Positions 1 through 10,970 are shown, numbered from the stretch's first letter. The stretch: DNA of 64,000 nucleotides from Mycoemilia scoparia (GCA_027575805.1 JANBPU010000047.1:34830-98829); one strand, 5' to 3'. Program-made: numbers and translations. The notes: generated from the letters alone by a model not told the origin.

Positions 1-666
1 CAGAAGGCCGAAGATAAGGTCAACCATGAAATCGAACAGAAGGAGAAGATCCGCATCCACCGTGAAATCTATGAGCAGTCACTTCATCATAAGGCCCGCA
101 TGCAGCGCATGTTTGAAGACTTCAAGGCCAAGAAGGGTGTTATCGAACAGCAGAATATGGAACGTCTGTCCAAACTTCGCGCTGAGGCTAAGGCCAACCT
201 TGAAGAAGCCAAACAGGCACGCATTGAAAACTATCATCGTCTCAAGAAAGAGCAGGAGAAACGTGAACAGGAGGAGCTTGAGCGTAAGCGCAAGCAAGAA
301 GAGGAGGAGGCTAAACGCCGTGAACAGCAGCTCAGAGAGCAAAAGGAGGCAGAAGAAAAGGCTAAGACCTCTACGTATGTTCCACCAAGCAGAAGAAACC
401 AGGCAGCAGGAGGTAGTCCAGCACCCGGACCAGTCTCCAGTGCCTTTAGCGCCAGGTCTGGTACATCACCTTCTCAGCCTGCCAGTACTGGTGTATGGCG
501 CTCTTCAAGGGTCGCTTCTGCAAGTGCCTCCCCCGGAGCTTCGTCATCTGTCTACGCTTCCAGTGGTAGTGGTTCTAGTGTGAACGTTCGCCAACCATCA
601 GAACAACCAAGTGCTTCGAAGCCTGGAGTCTGGAGACCAAGGCACCTTCGTGAATCTGGAAATTAG
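1..666 (+). CDS. eIF3 subunit a, C-terminal part
   Basis: This is the last 221 residues of translation initiation factor 3 subunit a, the large scaffold of the eIF3 complex that binds the 40S ribosome; the 5' part lies outside the window. The reading frame is open from base 1 to a TAG at 664-666. The sequence shows a long charged Lys/Glu/Arg helix (about residues 1-125, with runs such as KKEQEKREQEELERKRKQEE) typical of the eIF3a spectrin-like tail, then a Ser/Pro/Gly-rich disordered end with repeated GVWR and GVWRPRHLRESGN-like motifs, as in fungal eIF3a tails. An AATAAA at about 733-738 may serve as poly(A) signal. The family call rests on tail composition and the terminal motif, because the PCI domain is not in view; a different coiled-coil protein is possible but less likely. 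Confidence 0.8.
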   Translation, partial: QKAEDKVNHEIEQKEKIRIHREIYEQSLHHKARMQRMFEDFKAKKGVIEQQNMERLSKLRAEAKANLEEAKQARIENYHRLKKEQEKREQEELERKRKQEEEEAKRREQQLREQKEAEEKAKTSTYVPPSRRNQAAGGSPAPGPVSSAFSARSGTSPSQPASTGVWRSSRVASASASPGASSSVYASSGSGSSVNVRQPSEQPSASKPGVWRPRHLRESGN

Positions 667-1421
667 TCACATTATTCATTATGCTGTGAACGAATCTTCT
701 TGAAAATCAAGATTGCCCCAATTACTATGCACAATAAATTATCATTCGTGGTTATTTTAATCCATCATGATGCAATGGGTAAAATACTTGAGTGTGCATA
801 GAAAGTTTCTTGATTTTTTGACATGGTTCACCCCCTTAATATATTAATATTGTTGGTTGAAACTACTAGTAACTTTTTAACAAGACATCTGTGATACTAG
901 GGATAGAGAGAAATTCACTCTAGACTTAGTATTAGTAGTTTGTGCTTTTATTAGCAATTGCATTGTGTTTCTATTTGATCATTAAATTGTGATATTTGCT
1001 GATAAACTTGTGTTTCTTTTGAAATGACCATTGTAAAACTACTAACATGAGATTGTGGGGACGTTCTTTTTAAACATTAATATTAAAATGTTAAGTTACA
1101 GGAAACTACCATATCTGGTATCTGCTTAAAATAGGGTTTGTAAGCGATTCCAAGTTCAAAGATCTACTTTAACATTATAAATTAATTCGTGGAACTGATA
1201 ATTATACCCTTGTTGAAATAGGACCAGATCGCTTTAATGCCAAGAAGTGAATGTATCAAACAAACAAACCAACGCTTGAGACTCGTTTAATCCAGACCTT
1301 TATTGTATATAAAAGTTGGTGTATAGTACATCTTGATGAGTCGGGTTGCTTTTAAGATTTTTGCAATTCATGCACATATTTAGAACCATTTTGCAGCTAT
1401 CAAGATGGTCATGAGTGATGC

Positions 1422-1438
1422 GTATATATATATATATA
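1422..1438. repeat. TA microsatellite
   Basis: Uninterrupted run of alternating T and A directly at the left edge of a family C element, a plausible TA-rich insertion target. Confidence 0.9.
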
Positions 1439-1572
1439 GATGACAGGTTCTCCATCAAATGTGTGCCAAATAATCTGCCAATGGTAACCTAAAATGTGTG
1501 GCTTATGAACCAAACCCGCAGGAGGTATGGGGGCACAGGCTGTTTCACTTTTGGTAGAGAACCTACCATATA
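1437..1572 (+). mobile_element. MITE family C, copy 1
   Basis: About 136 bp. The left end CAGGTTCTCCATCAAA and the right end TTTTGGTAGAGAACCTACCA are inverted copies of each other, and the element is flanked by TA. The interior shares 'aaatgtgtggcttatgaacc..aaacccgcagg' with the copies at 11060 and 23551. No coding capacity. Confidence 0.65.
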
Positions 1573-2381
1573 GTAAAAGCCAAGATCTTGTCTAAAGCTA
1601 TTTTTAGCAACCATCTAGAATACTTCTGATTAAATGTATTCTTTTGGAATGTTGGCTTGTGGGTGTAGAAACAGAATAAAAGAGCTCTGAGTATTCCCGA
1701 TATACATCATTCTCTTACATGTAGATTGTGGTTTTGGGATGGGGTTGATAGAGAGAAAGAAATAGCAGTAAAGTTGGTGACTAAGCTGAACATAACCCAC
1801 GACTAGACTTTTTGCCTGAAAATAATGTCAGAAGAAGCCTTATACTAGTCAGGGTTTCAATTTGTCTTTAATATCCTCATATCTGTCACATTTTGTTAGA
1901 AAAAACCCAAAGTTGTGGACGTCTTCCTCGTTATCGCTATCCTTCTTGTGTATATTTCTTTATTCATAATATATTTACGCTTTCTTCTATGAGCACCATT
2001 GGGAAATAATCCTAAGCTGTTGCTCAGTTTTGTGTGTTTCTCATCGAAATTAATACAAAGCAAACAGGCAAGTGAAGTTAAAAGCGATTATATACTGCTC
2101 TCATGTTCTGTCACATTTATTGACTGATATCTTGAAGACAAACCCATGACTCTTTGTACCGAAACTAAAGATATCTTGCTTCTTTTTCATTATTATAAAG
2201 GTTATGATTTAGGCATTTATCACATCTGGTAATTGCATCTGTCGAAATAACTCTTTCAAGGTCCATTCGTCTGGCATAGCACTGGTCCTTTAAACTAGAT
2301 AGCCTCTTTTCTATTAATATATTGCATCGTTCATTCCTTTCTTTAAAAAACCAAGCATCGAGAATATAGAAAAAGCACAAT

Positions 2382-3506
2382 ATGCTAGCTACTACCAATA
2401 TTAGGACTAGAGTGAACACTCTAAGGTCTCGCTTTTCAAAAACCAGAAATTCTGCAAGCAGCAGTCGCAGCAACAACAATGACAGCTTTATTGGGCAAAC
2501 CAGGTCAAGGGTTTCAGAATCCGAGCCACGATCATCTATAAATACCGAACAAGCTTCAGGATATCACTCTGAAAACGAAGACAATAGCGAGTCAGGAACA
2601 AGAAGAATATCGACCGCCCTATCATCGGCATCAGCGCCAACTCCCAGACAGAATTGCCCAACATTTTCGGATAGGCTCTCAACCTTGCGGGATTCAATTG
2701 TTCATAGATGACATACTTTACCACAGCAACAATCGCCATCTCAATTTGAAGGGTCACACAGTCAGCATCGACACAACCAATATGCCCGGCCTCCAATTAA
2801 TCTGATGCGCCGTGCAGATTCTGATAAAACCTTGGTAAATGCCAGCACCCAAACAAACGGTAGTACCGGCAGCAACAGAATCAATATTGTTGGAGCCAAT
2901 ATTAGTAGGAGACCTCGTGGTGGCAATAACAACAATAATAATAATGGCGTCGATATCATTGAAGAGGAGATCAGAGAAGAAGGGCCACAACAATCAGAAG
3001 ACCCTTTGTTACAGCAATCCGAAGAGTATGACCAGTTTTACAGCAGCTATCGCACTTCAAGCATTGAATATAGTCGGAGAGTTCCAAGAAGAATAAGTTT
3101 GTCTAGGGACCAAAGAGCTTCACTTGAGTCATCCTTTAGTGGCCCTCAGAATAGGTACCAGCAATACCCTGGAATACGTCAGAGGCTGCTTTTATCTACA
3201 AGCCAAGGTTCTAGTGACACTGCTGGAAGGTACCAGACTCAGCAGCAACATCAGCAGGAAGAGCAGGAGCCAACATCTACTATTTTAAGTCGAGTTCGCT
3301 ATAAATTAATTGCAATAGTGGCTGCTCTAAAAAGAATATGTATAAACATATATCAGTATTTAGTATTAATATTATCCAGCTATCCATCGGTTATAACTCA
3401 CGGTAATTCTGAACATGGGAGAAGAGGTCACACATCAGCATCAACAACAAGCCAAGCATATCATGATCCTGCTCAATTGCTCCCTTACTTGTTTGTTCTA
3501 TGGTAA
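2382..3506 (+). CDS. hypothetical low-complexity protein, frame interrupted by one TGA
   Basis: One reading frame runs from ATG 2382 to TAA 3506 (374 codons) except for a single TGA at 2709-2711. The codons between the stop and the next ATG at 2805 remain open and have the same Gln/Ser/His-rich character as both sides, so the two halves look like one protein. The N-terminal half is Ser/Arg/Asn-rich (SSSRSNNNDS), the middle is acidic and Gln-rich (QQSEDPLLQQSEEYDQFY), and about residues 305-337 form a hydrophobic stretch (LIAIVAALKR...YLVLILSS) that could be a membrane anchor. The protein ends LLPYLFVLW. No family was recognised. The stop could be a sequencing error, a new pseudogene lesion or a read-through codon. 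The only GT-AG pair that would remove it is 27 bases, much shorter than introns elsewhere in the window. Confidence 0.45.
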
Positions 3507-3793
3507 CTACTATGTATAGATTGAAGCCCCAGGCGTAACCTAGGTATGGGCTTGTCTCACCAAAGTCATTTTTTGAAATTCTAGTCCTCTTAATGTTTAA
3601 TTTGTTTATCAAATGTTTCTATCTAGTTTTCTAATTAGTTTTGTCATAATATGGTTAGTAATAATAATAAAATTTAAAAAGACGTATTAAATTATTTGCC
3701 TAGTTGAAATTCACAAATGTCCACATTGTAATATACAGATTTCTTGATATTTCCTAGGGCTATAAATCTTTTGGTGAAATGACCCAAGTGCTA

Positions 3794-3912
3794 TATGGGT
3801 AATAATCTTTGAAGGGTAAATTTTGGTGACGAATGATTATAGGGGCAATCACAGCTAAATGGATGTCCAGTTTTATTAGTAAACCTTCACCCTTCAAAAA
3901 TAATCGCCCATA
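3794..3912 (+). mobile_element. MITE family A-II, copy 1
   Basis: About 119 bp between two TA dinucleotides. The left end TATGGGTAATAATCTTTGAA pairs with the right end TTCAAAAATAATCGCCCATA. Interior carries the A-II signature 'gattataggggcaatcacagctaaatggatgtccag'-like sequence. Confidence 0.8.
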
Positions 3913-4009
3913 TTTACACATTCACCCATTGTTCTGCATTTCCTTAATCCAATTACCAGAAATTTTCAGAACCCATCCCTACTTAACTTCAGGTGGAATT
4001 TGGTTATTA

Positions 4010-4145
4010 TAAGGCCAAATTTCATAAGTGCTTTGGCAAAAATAAGCCACAGGAGTCACATATGAAAAGGTTTGTAATTGGGCCAAGATCTCGGGACTCA
4101 TTCCTGTCTTATATTCATTCGATCCCAAGTGAAACATCGTCATAT
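4010..4145 (-). mobile_element. MITE family B, copy 1
   Basis: About 135 bp, diverged. Left end GGCCAAATTTCATAAGTG and right end GATCCCAAGTGAAACAT match the ends of the other B copies in inverted order; the interior keeps 'attgggccaagatct'. It lies 15 bases from a family A element. Confidence 0.6.
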
Positions 4146-4159
4146 ATAATTCTAACTTA

Positions 4160-4278
4160 TATGGGAGATAATATTTGAAGGGTAAATTTTGGTGATCAGT
4201 CATTATAGGGACAATCCCAGCTAAATGGATGTCCAGCTTTATTAGTAAACTTTCACCCTCCAAAAATTGTTACCCATA
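4160..4278 (+). mobile_element. MITE family A-II, copy 2
   Basis: About 119 bp, TA to TA, with ends TATGGGAGATAATATTTGAA and CAAAAATTGTTACCCATA in inverted arrangement and the A-II interior; its right end is slightly diverged (CACCCTCCAAAAATTG). Confidence 0.8.
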
Positions 4279-4826
4279 TTGGCGATGGAAACTATAGGCA
4301 TCTTAAATTTATTGCTCATTGTCTAAAAAGTCCTTTGAGAGTCATCGTTGACTGTGCTATCCTAAGGTGGCATTGTAAAACACCATTTTGAGTAATGTGT
4401 ATATTAAAAGTTCGTTCTAAATGTACATTTATTAATAAAGGCGAACACACTGATTTATCTTTTATTCCCTAAACATATATAGGTATTTAACCATGTTATG
4501 AATAAGAAGTGTGAATAGGAGAAATGACGAGACCACTGATACATATCCCACCATTAACAAACAACCATCACTGATGCCTTGTTTGCTCGTCCTGTAGCTA
4601 TTAAACACTGCTTTATACATAATTGCATTAACACAAATAAACCAATTTATGCAAAAAGAATTACGGTCAGAGAGGAGACAGAAAGAATAAAGAGATAAAG
4701 AAGGGAGATAACTGTGTCATAAATTAGCATTGGTTCTGTATGCTGTAGGTCGATAAATCGGGTTACCATGGGAATAAATATCGACACAAAAGTGGGCTTT
4801 GTAAATTTGAGTGTATTGTATAGAAA

Positions 4827-4896
4827 TATGGATAGCTATTTTTGAAGGGCTGATTTTTACTAGTAAATTTTCACCCTTCAAAAATTATTACCCATA
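4827..4896 (+). mobile_element. MITE family A, 70-bp deletion derivative
   Basis: Only about 70 bp: both terminal inverted repeats are present and face each other around 'tgatttttactagtaaattttc', while the central 'ttataggggcaatcacag' block is missing. TA flanks both ends. Confidence 0.75.
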
Positions 4897-5044
4897 TATA
4901 AAAGGTATTGCTATTTGCACCCTCAACCCATAAGCTTCCTCAAATTTTATTTTAAATATGTAACATATATATATTCCAGTAGGAACAGCCACATTGATAT
5001 CAATGACAGTGTGATGACTGTCAGAATAAGGGGGCCAATGTGAA

Positions 5045-5199
5045 TATGAAAGCCTCCTCTAAAAGGGTACTAGGATATCATCTTGAATACTAGGCAATCA
5101 CCAATGATGCTGCAGCTAAAAATATTGGTTATGGGGTGATTTGCAGGGAATGTACAAGTGTATCTGTTTGTTCCCTTTTGGTGGAGAACTTGCCAGATA
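5045..5199 (-). mobile_element. MITE family C, copy 2
   Basis: About 155 bp with ends GCCTCCTCTAAAAGGGTACT and TTTTGGTGGAGAACTTGCC. It aligns in reverse with the copy at 23551, sharing an interior 'gggtgatttgcagg' / 'cctgtaaaccggttc' block. Confidence 0.65.
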
Positions 5200-5469
5200 T
5201 ATTGCTGTAATCTGTGGAAAACAATAGATCTGGAAAACAGGAGTTCAGTCATATTAGAAATCTGTGTTTCAAAACGGTAATTGTATTGTATAGTACGTTA
5301 GATTGAGATTTTGGCATTTCTCAGTTTCTGTTTTTGAATTGTAATTACGCGCACACATACATGCCTATGGCCTTCTTTCCATTATATGCACTTAGTTTTG
5401 AATTTGCTTTTCCTTTAATGGTTACCTTTCATTTATGCTTTACGCGATTTTGTACATCCTGTTCAAATA

Positions 5470-5995
5470 GCCTAGCGTCTGCTATAAATTTCATGATGTT
5501 GCTGATGCCCAATCAATCTCGACCATATCCAATAATCAGTATATCTTACATCAACATCACAATACTCTTGGAAGCATTCCTGAGATCAATGACCTTTTAT
5601 AGGTATAATAGCCAGCAAGATGGTGATATCGTTTTGGATCTACAACTCAAGACTTTAAAAAGCAGTTTTTTTGCTGTATATTCAATGAGGCTACCAAGTG
5701 CCAAGATGTAACTATAAGCCAGTAAACCCAGCCAAAGAATCATTTAATTTTAATATAAGCAACATTGGCCAGTTCAAAGATGCAGAGGCCAACTTGCTGG
5801 TGGGTGGCAGTGGAGATAGAGCTTGAAGAGAGCGTTTCTCGATTATTGGATGAGCCAAAGCAGAATGCACGGCGGCTTATTTCTGCAAATTTGATTGACG
5901 CAAGGAATATTAGTCTGTTCTATTGTTATTAGTGGAGAAACGTGCAGACAGTGATGAACTCCGGAACTTGGCCTGGATGTGGGATTACAAAGGAA
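5470..5995 (+). pseudogene. frame-broken gene relic of unknown family
   Basis: No single frame is open, but successive short stretches in different plus-strand frames read like one protein: VADAQSISTISNNQY (about 5500-5545), RYNSQQDGDIVLDLQ (about 5600-5645), NPAKESFNFNISNIGQFKDA (about 5730-5788), LLDEPKQNARRLISANLIDA (about 5850-5910) and VEKRADSDELRNLAWMWDY (5932-5988) followed by a TGA at about 5998. The joins are one- or two-base shifts or stop codons, not splice sites, so indels in a decaying gene are the simplest reading. The peptides are polar and helical and I do not recognise a family. The 5' end is unclear; a family C element sits just upstream. Chance coding-like composition cannot be excluded. 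Confidence 0.35.
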
Positions 5996-5998
5996 GGG

Positions 5999-6629
5999 CA
6001 TCTTGACTCGTGCTCACTCATACACTTGCATCCACACACCATAAAAATGTATTCAAGAGCATATATATTTACTTGCGTACTCCTGTCTTGAGCGCAAGTA
6101 AACGACACAGCCGTGCTTTAGATATGTACACATATGTACATAAGCATGTAACAAGAAGACAGTAGTGCAGTTAAGTAGGAGATGATGTGCTTGCACATAA
6201 ATGTATAAGGCTAGAAGATCTCACTTGGATCTGGCTTTTAGTGCTTACAGAATATCAGCTGCCAACGAGCTACATATCGATGATGCTGGCATTTGAACAC
6301 GAAAGCCTTATAGTCAATATGGCTTTGTGTCTGCACAATTCAAGTATTACAGCTTTACATTGTTATGCATACCCACTAACCGCTGCATGTCCTTCTTAAT
6401 ACGTGGTTTGGATAAAGTGCTGCTTGAGGCCACATGTTTAGTGTTGATACATTTCTGCAACAGCAATATGTGCGTAGCAGAGAAAGACATACATGCTTAT
6501 TGCAGAAATGTGCTTGGGTGCTAGAAATGGTGCAATCTACAAACACAGCATCACTTCTCTACATACCCTTATTGGGTTGAGGGAGCCAGGTTGGAGGCGA
6601 AATAAAGTGGAGTATGGAAATGTAGAGGC
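5999..6629. other. intergenic, nothing recognised
   Basis: Several overlapping open stretches of about 60-70 codons on the plus strand lack convincing composition. No repeat element of families A-C was seen. Confidence 0.4.
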
Positions 6630-7405
6630 TTATTGGCGTTGGAAACCAGCAATCCAAGAAGTGGTGAGCCTGTATACATTCACATGGCTAAACCAAGATA
6701 CATAGGCACAGTTGTTGGTAACGAATAGGAACATTTGACCAAAAAACATGGAAAGGGGGATGCTGTCTCGATTAGGATTGCTTGCTGACAGATAAAGAAA
6801 TGAGTTGCATTGTATCCCATATAGCAATAAAGCAACAATAGTAAAATTAGGAAACAATATCTCAGGAGGCCAGCTTTGGTGTATCATAATAGCCCAGCTG
6901 TTATTTATACACAGCCCACTGATGGTCAAAGCGGTGACGATCTGAGGCCACATAGACATCGCGAATGAGTCTCTCTCTTTCTGTCTCCCACCTTTAGAAC
7001 ATGTCCAGTGTGCTTTGATATGCCAGACAATGCCACCGCCATAGGTCAGCATCGCTAGAAAATCTGTTAGAACTCATGAAGGACAGCATAATTTTAGATC
7101 CAGTGGTATGATAGTGGACGCGTCCTTTTTCTAACGCATTTTCCGGGCTGTGGAAGGACTATGGGAAGCAAGAACATTATAGGACGTTGAATTGCTACCA
7201 TTTGGAATTCTAGAGCACAAAAAGCACAAGCGCGACACCAGATGTATCGGATAAAGGGATATGGCAGGGTGGCAAAGAGTGTTTGCCAAACAGTCAGGAT
7301 TTTCAATAGTGTTCACTCCGCACAAATAAGCACGGCTTCACCATGCATAGCCAGAGTACAAAGATGGTAAAGACCAGAGTGTGATAATACGGACAAGATG
7401 TGTGT
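6630..7405 (-). pseudogene. possible decayed multi-pass membrane protein gene
   Basis: On the minus strand, hydrophobic peptide stretches occur one after another in different frames: HTLVFTIFVLWLCMVKPCLF (about 7330-7400), FIRYIWCRACAFCALEFQ (about 7200-7260), RPIMFLLPIVLPQPGK (about 7140-7190) and, in a 140-codon frame at 6630-7052, FTIVALLLYGIQCNSFLYLS and MFFGQMFLFVTNN. The spacing resembles transmembrane helices of a multi-pass protein interrupted by frameshifts and stops. No family was identified, and AT-rich DNA can generate hydrophobic chance ORFs, so this is a weak call. Confidence 0.22.
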
Positions 7406-8466
7406 GAGAGTTTTTTCTAGTCGCCACTTTGCATGCCAGATGCCATTAAAGGTATGATGTTTATACAGTGGAAAGCATCGTGCGACCGATTACCATGGTA
7501 ACACCATTAAGGAGGGACAAGCGAACGTCCGCTCTGTGCATTTCTTGCTTTCTAGGTGTTCGCACTTGCCTACATTTGCTAAAGCCTTTCTCTCCCCTCT
7601 CTCTTTTTAATACAGCTCTTGCTTGCCTCGCTTCCGTTTTGGAAGTTAAAGTACGTGCACATAAGTTTTGGTCTTCCCAAATTGTGATATTGTGAAGCAT
7701 CACAGCTATGTAAACATGGATTATTTCTGCCTGTACGAACACACTCATACTATCATCACAACCATCTCTGTCTCCGAGTAACTACGACTCTCTAAAGTAC
7801 AACAAAGGGGTTTATTCCATTTATTGAATCTCCGCATTTCCTGTGTCTTATTGAAACCTTGTACTTTACCCCCCCCCCCGTGCATCGCCTTCCTTTGATT
7901 ACCTGTTCTTCTGCCTAAAAATCCATGTCACCAAGTTATTGTCGTTAATCTTGTCCTTTCTCACCCTCCCTCACATTAAACGAACCCGTCTTTCCTCACA
8001 GACACAAACGCACATAATATACATATATATATATACGGCCCTCTCCTGAGAGGGTCTTTGGCAGTTCACCAATTTTTTCTCCTGTTGTACATTCAATTTA
8101 TTTTCAGCTCTTCATCTAGCTTCAAACACAGTAGCTGCCCTTATTCTCTTTAGTTATTCTCTTCCTCTATCTGTAGCTGTCGCACGTCGGCGTCACGTTG
8201 CTCTTTGCCATATATATTACACTCTTCCCACCAAGTTTTGTAAATACGCGGTTATCCTTGTGTATATACATCGACTAATATAGGCCCACATCTGCTTGTA
8301 AATATATTGGTCAGCATATTGTCTATTGTAGTATAGAAGGATATTAATCATTAGCCGCCACATCCAGGAACCAACACCAGCAAACCACCCCTGACGAACA
8401 AGCCATATTCACACTTAGCAACATTTTCTTTGAAATCGTATTCAAGCTTAGTAACATCATTAATAA
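7406..8466. promoter_or_regulatory. pyrimidine-rich upstream region
   Basis: From about 7800 the plus strand becomes strongly CT-rich with short TATATA tracts (about 8019-8033 and 8210-8218) and a run of ten or eleven C (about 7869-7879). Long CT-rich leaders of this kind commonly precede well expressed fungal genes, here the Q-rich frame starting at 8467. No gene seen in the stretch itself. Confidence 0.35.
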
Positions 8467-8643
8467 TGTCTGACACACTTAATTCCGAAGACCAGCAGCA
8501 ACAGCAACCGTTTGATACTTCGAGCACGACTCTCACAGCTGATTCAAATTCAGAGCCTTCAACCGATCGAGATATGACTAAATCACCTGACTTTAATGGC
8601 CCCACTGAAGGCTCAACTGTTGTCAGGGTTTTGTACTACTAAA
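8467..8643 (+). CDS. Q/S/T-rich N-terminal exon, possibly truncated
   Basis: A 58-codon frame starts MSDTLNSEDQQQQQPFD and continues with a Ser/Thr/Pro-rich disordered segment, ending at TAA 8641-8643. The CT-rich leader upstream and the polar, low-complexity composition look like the amino end of a regulatory protein. Immediately downstream there is a CTAA-like branch sequence and a polypyrimidine tract ending in TGTGTAG at about 8675, followed by an open stretch (about 8676-8790) that runs straight into a family A MITE at 8735. One reading is therefore a two-exon gene whose 3' part was replaced or cut by the MITE; the donor site is weak, so the splice is uncertain. It could also be a stand-alone short ORF. 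No family recognised. Confidence 0.35.
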
Positions 8644-8734
8644 ATACCTTAATTCTCTCACTTCTGCTGTGTAGCAGCAGCAACTCAACGTCTTTGCTTT
8701 TTCTCATTTATCTATCATTGCTGTTCTGGAATCG

Positions 8735-8855
8735 TATGGATCTTTTTTTTGAAAGGCCTATTTTTACTAGTAGGCCAGTTTCATCATGCATATTGGCCAA
8801 CCTATATTATCATTGATAATATTAATTTAGTCCTTCAAAAATAACTACCCACATA
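8735..8855 (+). mobile_element. MITE family A-III, copy 1
   Basis: About 121 bp. Ends TATGGATC..TTTTGAAAGG and CCTTCAAAAATAACTACCC are inverted repeats. The A-III interior includes 'cagtttcatcatgcatattggccaacctat' type sequence shared with 10844, 47288 and 53238. Confidence 0.75.
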
Positions 8856-10589
8856 TAAAACTTTTGCTACAAAGCTACCCTATAGTAGCTTTGTCCCCCC
8901 TTCCATAACATTTGCTACAAAAACAAACGAACATACATTCCTCATCTCACACCATCTCCCTCTTTTAGTATGATTTGGTCTATCTCTCATCCTCTTACTC
9001 TCTCCCCAAAAAGTCTGTGTATGTATCCTTCTATCTACCAGACTCCATCCTCAGCGACTTTCTCTGTGTTATACATGTAAATTACTAAAAACGGGACTCA
9101 GCTTTTAATTAATTCTGGATACCCGAATGCCCCACTGCCTTACCATCATAAAGGGTAATCTTGTAAAGATTCGAAGTCAAGATACAACACGCGATCGCTG
9201 TCGGGTTCCCTACAATATGTGCGATATAATCTCCACAATTATATAGTTCTCGACTCTTTAAAAGATATTGGAATAGGATGGTTCAATTCTCTCGCTATTA
9301 TAGTCGCAAAGGAAGGAATTGCAACCACTCACGCCCAGACATGGCTTGCGTGCAGAGCCAAAGCATTCATATTCACAAACTACCAGAATTCCAATTTATA
9401 TACTATTGATTGATTTTCCGTTTCTATTACACAACTTCATCTTCATTTTTTGTTATTTCTTTTGTTTCGTACTTTTAAGATTGCACCAACTTCAAATTCA
9501 CACAAGTATCAATTAATTTGTTTCCAAAGTTGTAGATATGCCTATTGATGTTGAAACTTAGGAAATATGTTTTTATCAATATTTCCTATATGAATGACAG
9601 CTAAATTGAAGGTTATATATTACTCCTGAGATTACCAATAGGGACTACCTGCGTCGATTTGTTTCAATATTTTATTGATAGTTAGGGAATAACCAAAAAC
9701 ATAGCATCATCCGTGCATAAATTTATATCAGCTTTTGGATGTATAGTAATTTGAATTTTACAGAAAATACTACATACAACGATGCTTAGCCAACCCTAAT
9801 ACTGCCAATAGCTGTATGTTCTCCAGTTGTGGATGTGTGCATAGCAGATTGGAATTCCATTCTGTAGTAGTGTGTTTGGCAAAAGTGGGTCCTGTGGAAT
9901 GTAATAGCTCGCTGTTTAAATCTGTCACTTTTAGGGGTGACCCAAGTACTGAATTTTTAGTACAATTGCCAGAGAAGTATGAACATAGTGCTCTATTCGC
10001 AAAAGTCTCTCCCTTTCTCTCTCAAATTCACACAGACATACAAATATGAATGTATGTCCAAATGTGAGATAATAAGGATGGGTGTCTGCGATTGATGCAA
10101 TTGTTAGTACTTGAATTATTACTGCATACTTTCATTGCCTAATTCCGGATTTAGGAATAATTTCTTTCTTTTGTTAAACATCTAATAGCTCTTTTTTTTC
10201 TGGGGGGTTTCACCGATAGTCTATTGATACACTTTAATTAGAGGTACTGCTACTGCTACTATCATATTTGTGGCTGTCCTTAATGAAATAAAGCCGCCCC
10301 CTGATCTAGTATTGTTTAACGCATTCCGCTGTTTGCGTACACATATACACACACATATGTGCATGTTTTTCACAGGATGTCATTTACTTACAATCCAAAC
10401 TCAATATTTGTATCGGCATTTGGATCATTTAACGGCACATTTGTTTATTGTACTATGAACAATTGGATATTATGACGGGGGCATATGTATAGGTGGCAGC
10501 TTAGGTCCGAGATAATTAAACTTTTCGTGTTGTGCAGTATTATATTGCAAAGTGAATTGCAAATTGTTAAAATTTTCTCATGACTTGTA
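8856..10589. other. intergenic, no supported gene
   Basis: AT-rich with pyrimidine tracts on the plus strand. Open stretches of 60-80 codons (for example at 9219 and 9816) have no clear coding character or splice partners. Confidence 0.45.
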
Positions 10590-10722
10590 TATGCCAAGAT
10601 TCACTTGGGATCAAGCATATCGTGGGCAGAAATAGGTCCTCGTCTTTTGGCCCAATCATCAGCTATTTTATATGCCACTCTGAGGACCCATTTTACCTAA
10701 GGCCTTATGAAATATGACCATA
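10590..10722 (+). mobile_element. MITE family B, copy 2
   Basis: About 133 bp, TA to TA. Left end TATGCCAAGATTCACTTGGG and right end CTTATGAAATATGACCATA are inverted repeats; the interior holds 'gggcagaaataggtcctc' and 'ggcccaatcatcagct'. Confidence 0.75.
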
Positions 10723-10843
10723 TGTGTGTTGTGTATGCAACAAAGGTGGCCAAAAGTCTCAAATTGAAAATCCAAGAGCATGTATCATCTCCTTCATCGA
10801 TCAAAAATTTCGAGTTTAATAGTTATACTAATTTCAATGTGGA

Positions 10844-10970
10844 TATGGGGATTGTTTTTGAAGAGCTAAAAGCAGACTCTACATTTAATAATGAAAATAT
10901 AGTTTGGCCAATATGCAAGATGAAGCTGGCCTAATAGTAAAAATAGGCCTTTCAAAAATAATGATCCATA
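10844..10970 (-). mobile_element. MITE family A-III, copy 2
   Basis: About 127 bp in reverse orientation relative to the copy at 8735, with ends TATGGGGATTGTTTTTGAA and TTTCAAAAATAATGATCCATA, TA on both sides. Confidence 0.75.

Larger units (their letters stand above)
667..2381. other. 3' flank and intergenic, no gene seen
   Basis: AT-rich stretch holding the eIF3a 3' untranslated region, one family C inverted-repeat element (1437-1572) preceded by a TA microsatellite (1422-1438). No open frame with coding character was found on either strand. Confidence 0.6.
3507..5330. other. repeat-rich intergenic
   Basis: Filled mostly with inverted-repeat elements: family A at 3794, 4160 and 4827, family B at 4010 and family C at 5045. 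The short ORFs here fall inside these elements. No gene seen. Confidence 0.6.

Noticed and set aside
3979..4263. 94-codon minus-strand ORF starting MEGESLLIKLDIHLAGIVPI, with similar peptides at 25166 and 52991
   Set aside because: The repeated peptide is only the translation of family A elements (the same DNA read at several copies), not a protein family.
5334..5711. 125-codon plus-strand ORF
   Set aside because: Starts at a TTG, has a hydrophobic composition without splice partners and overlaps the frame-hopping relic; parts of the relic read better in other frames.
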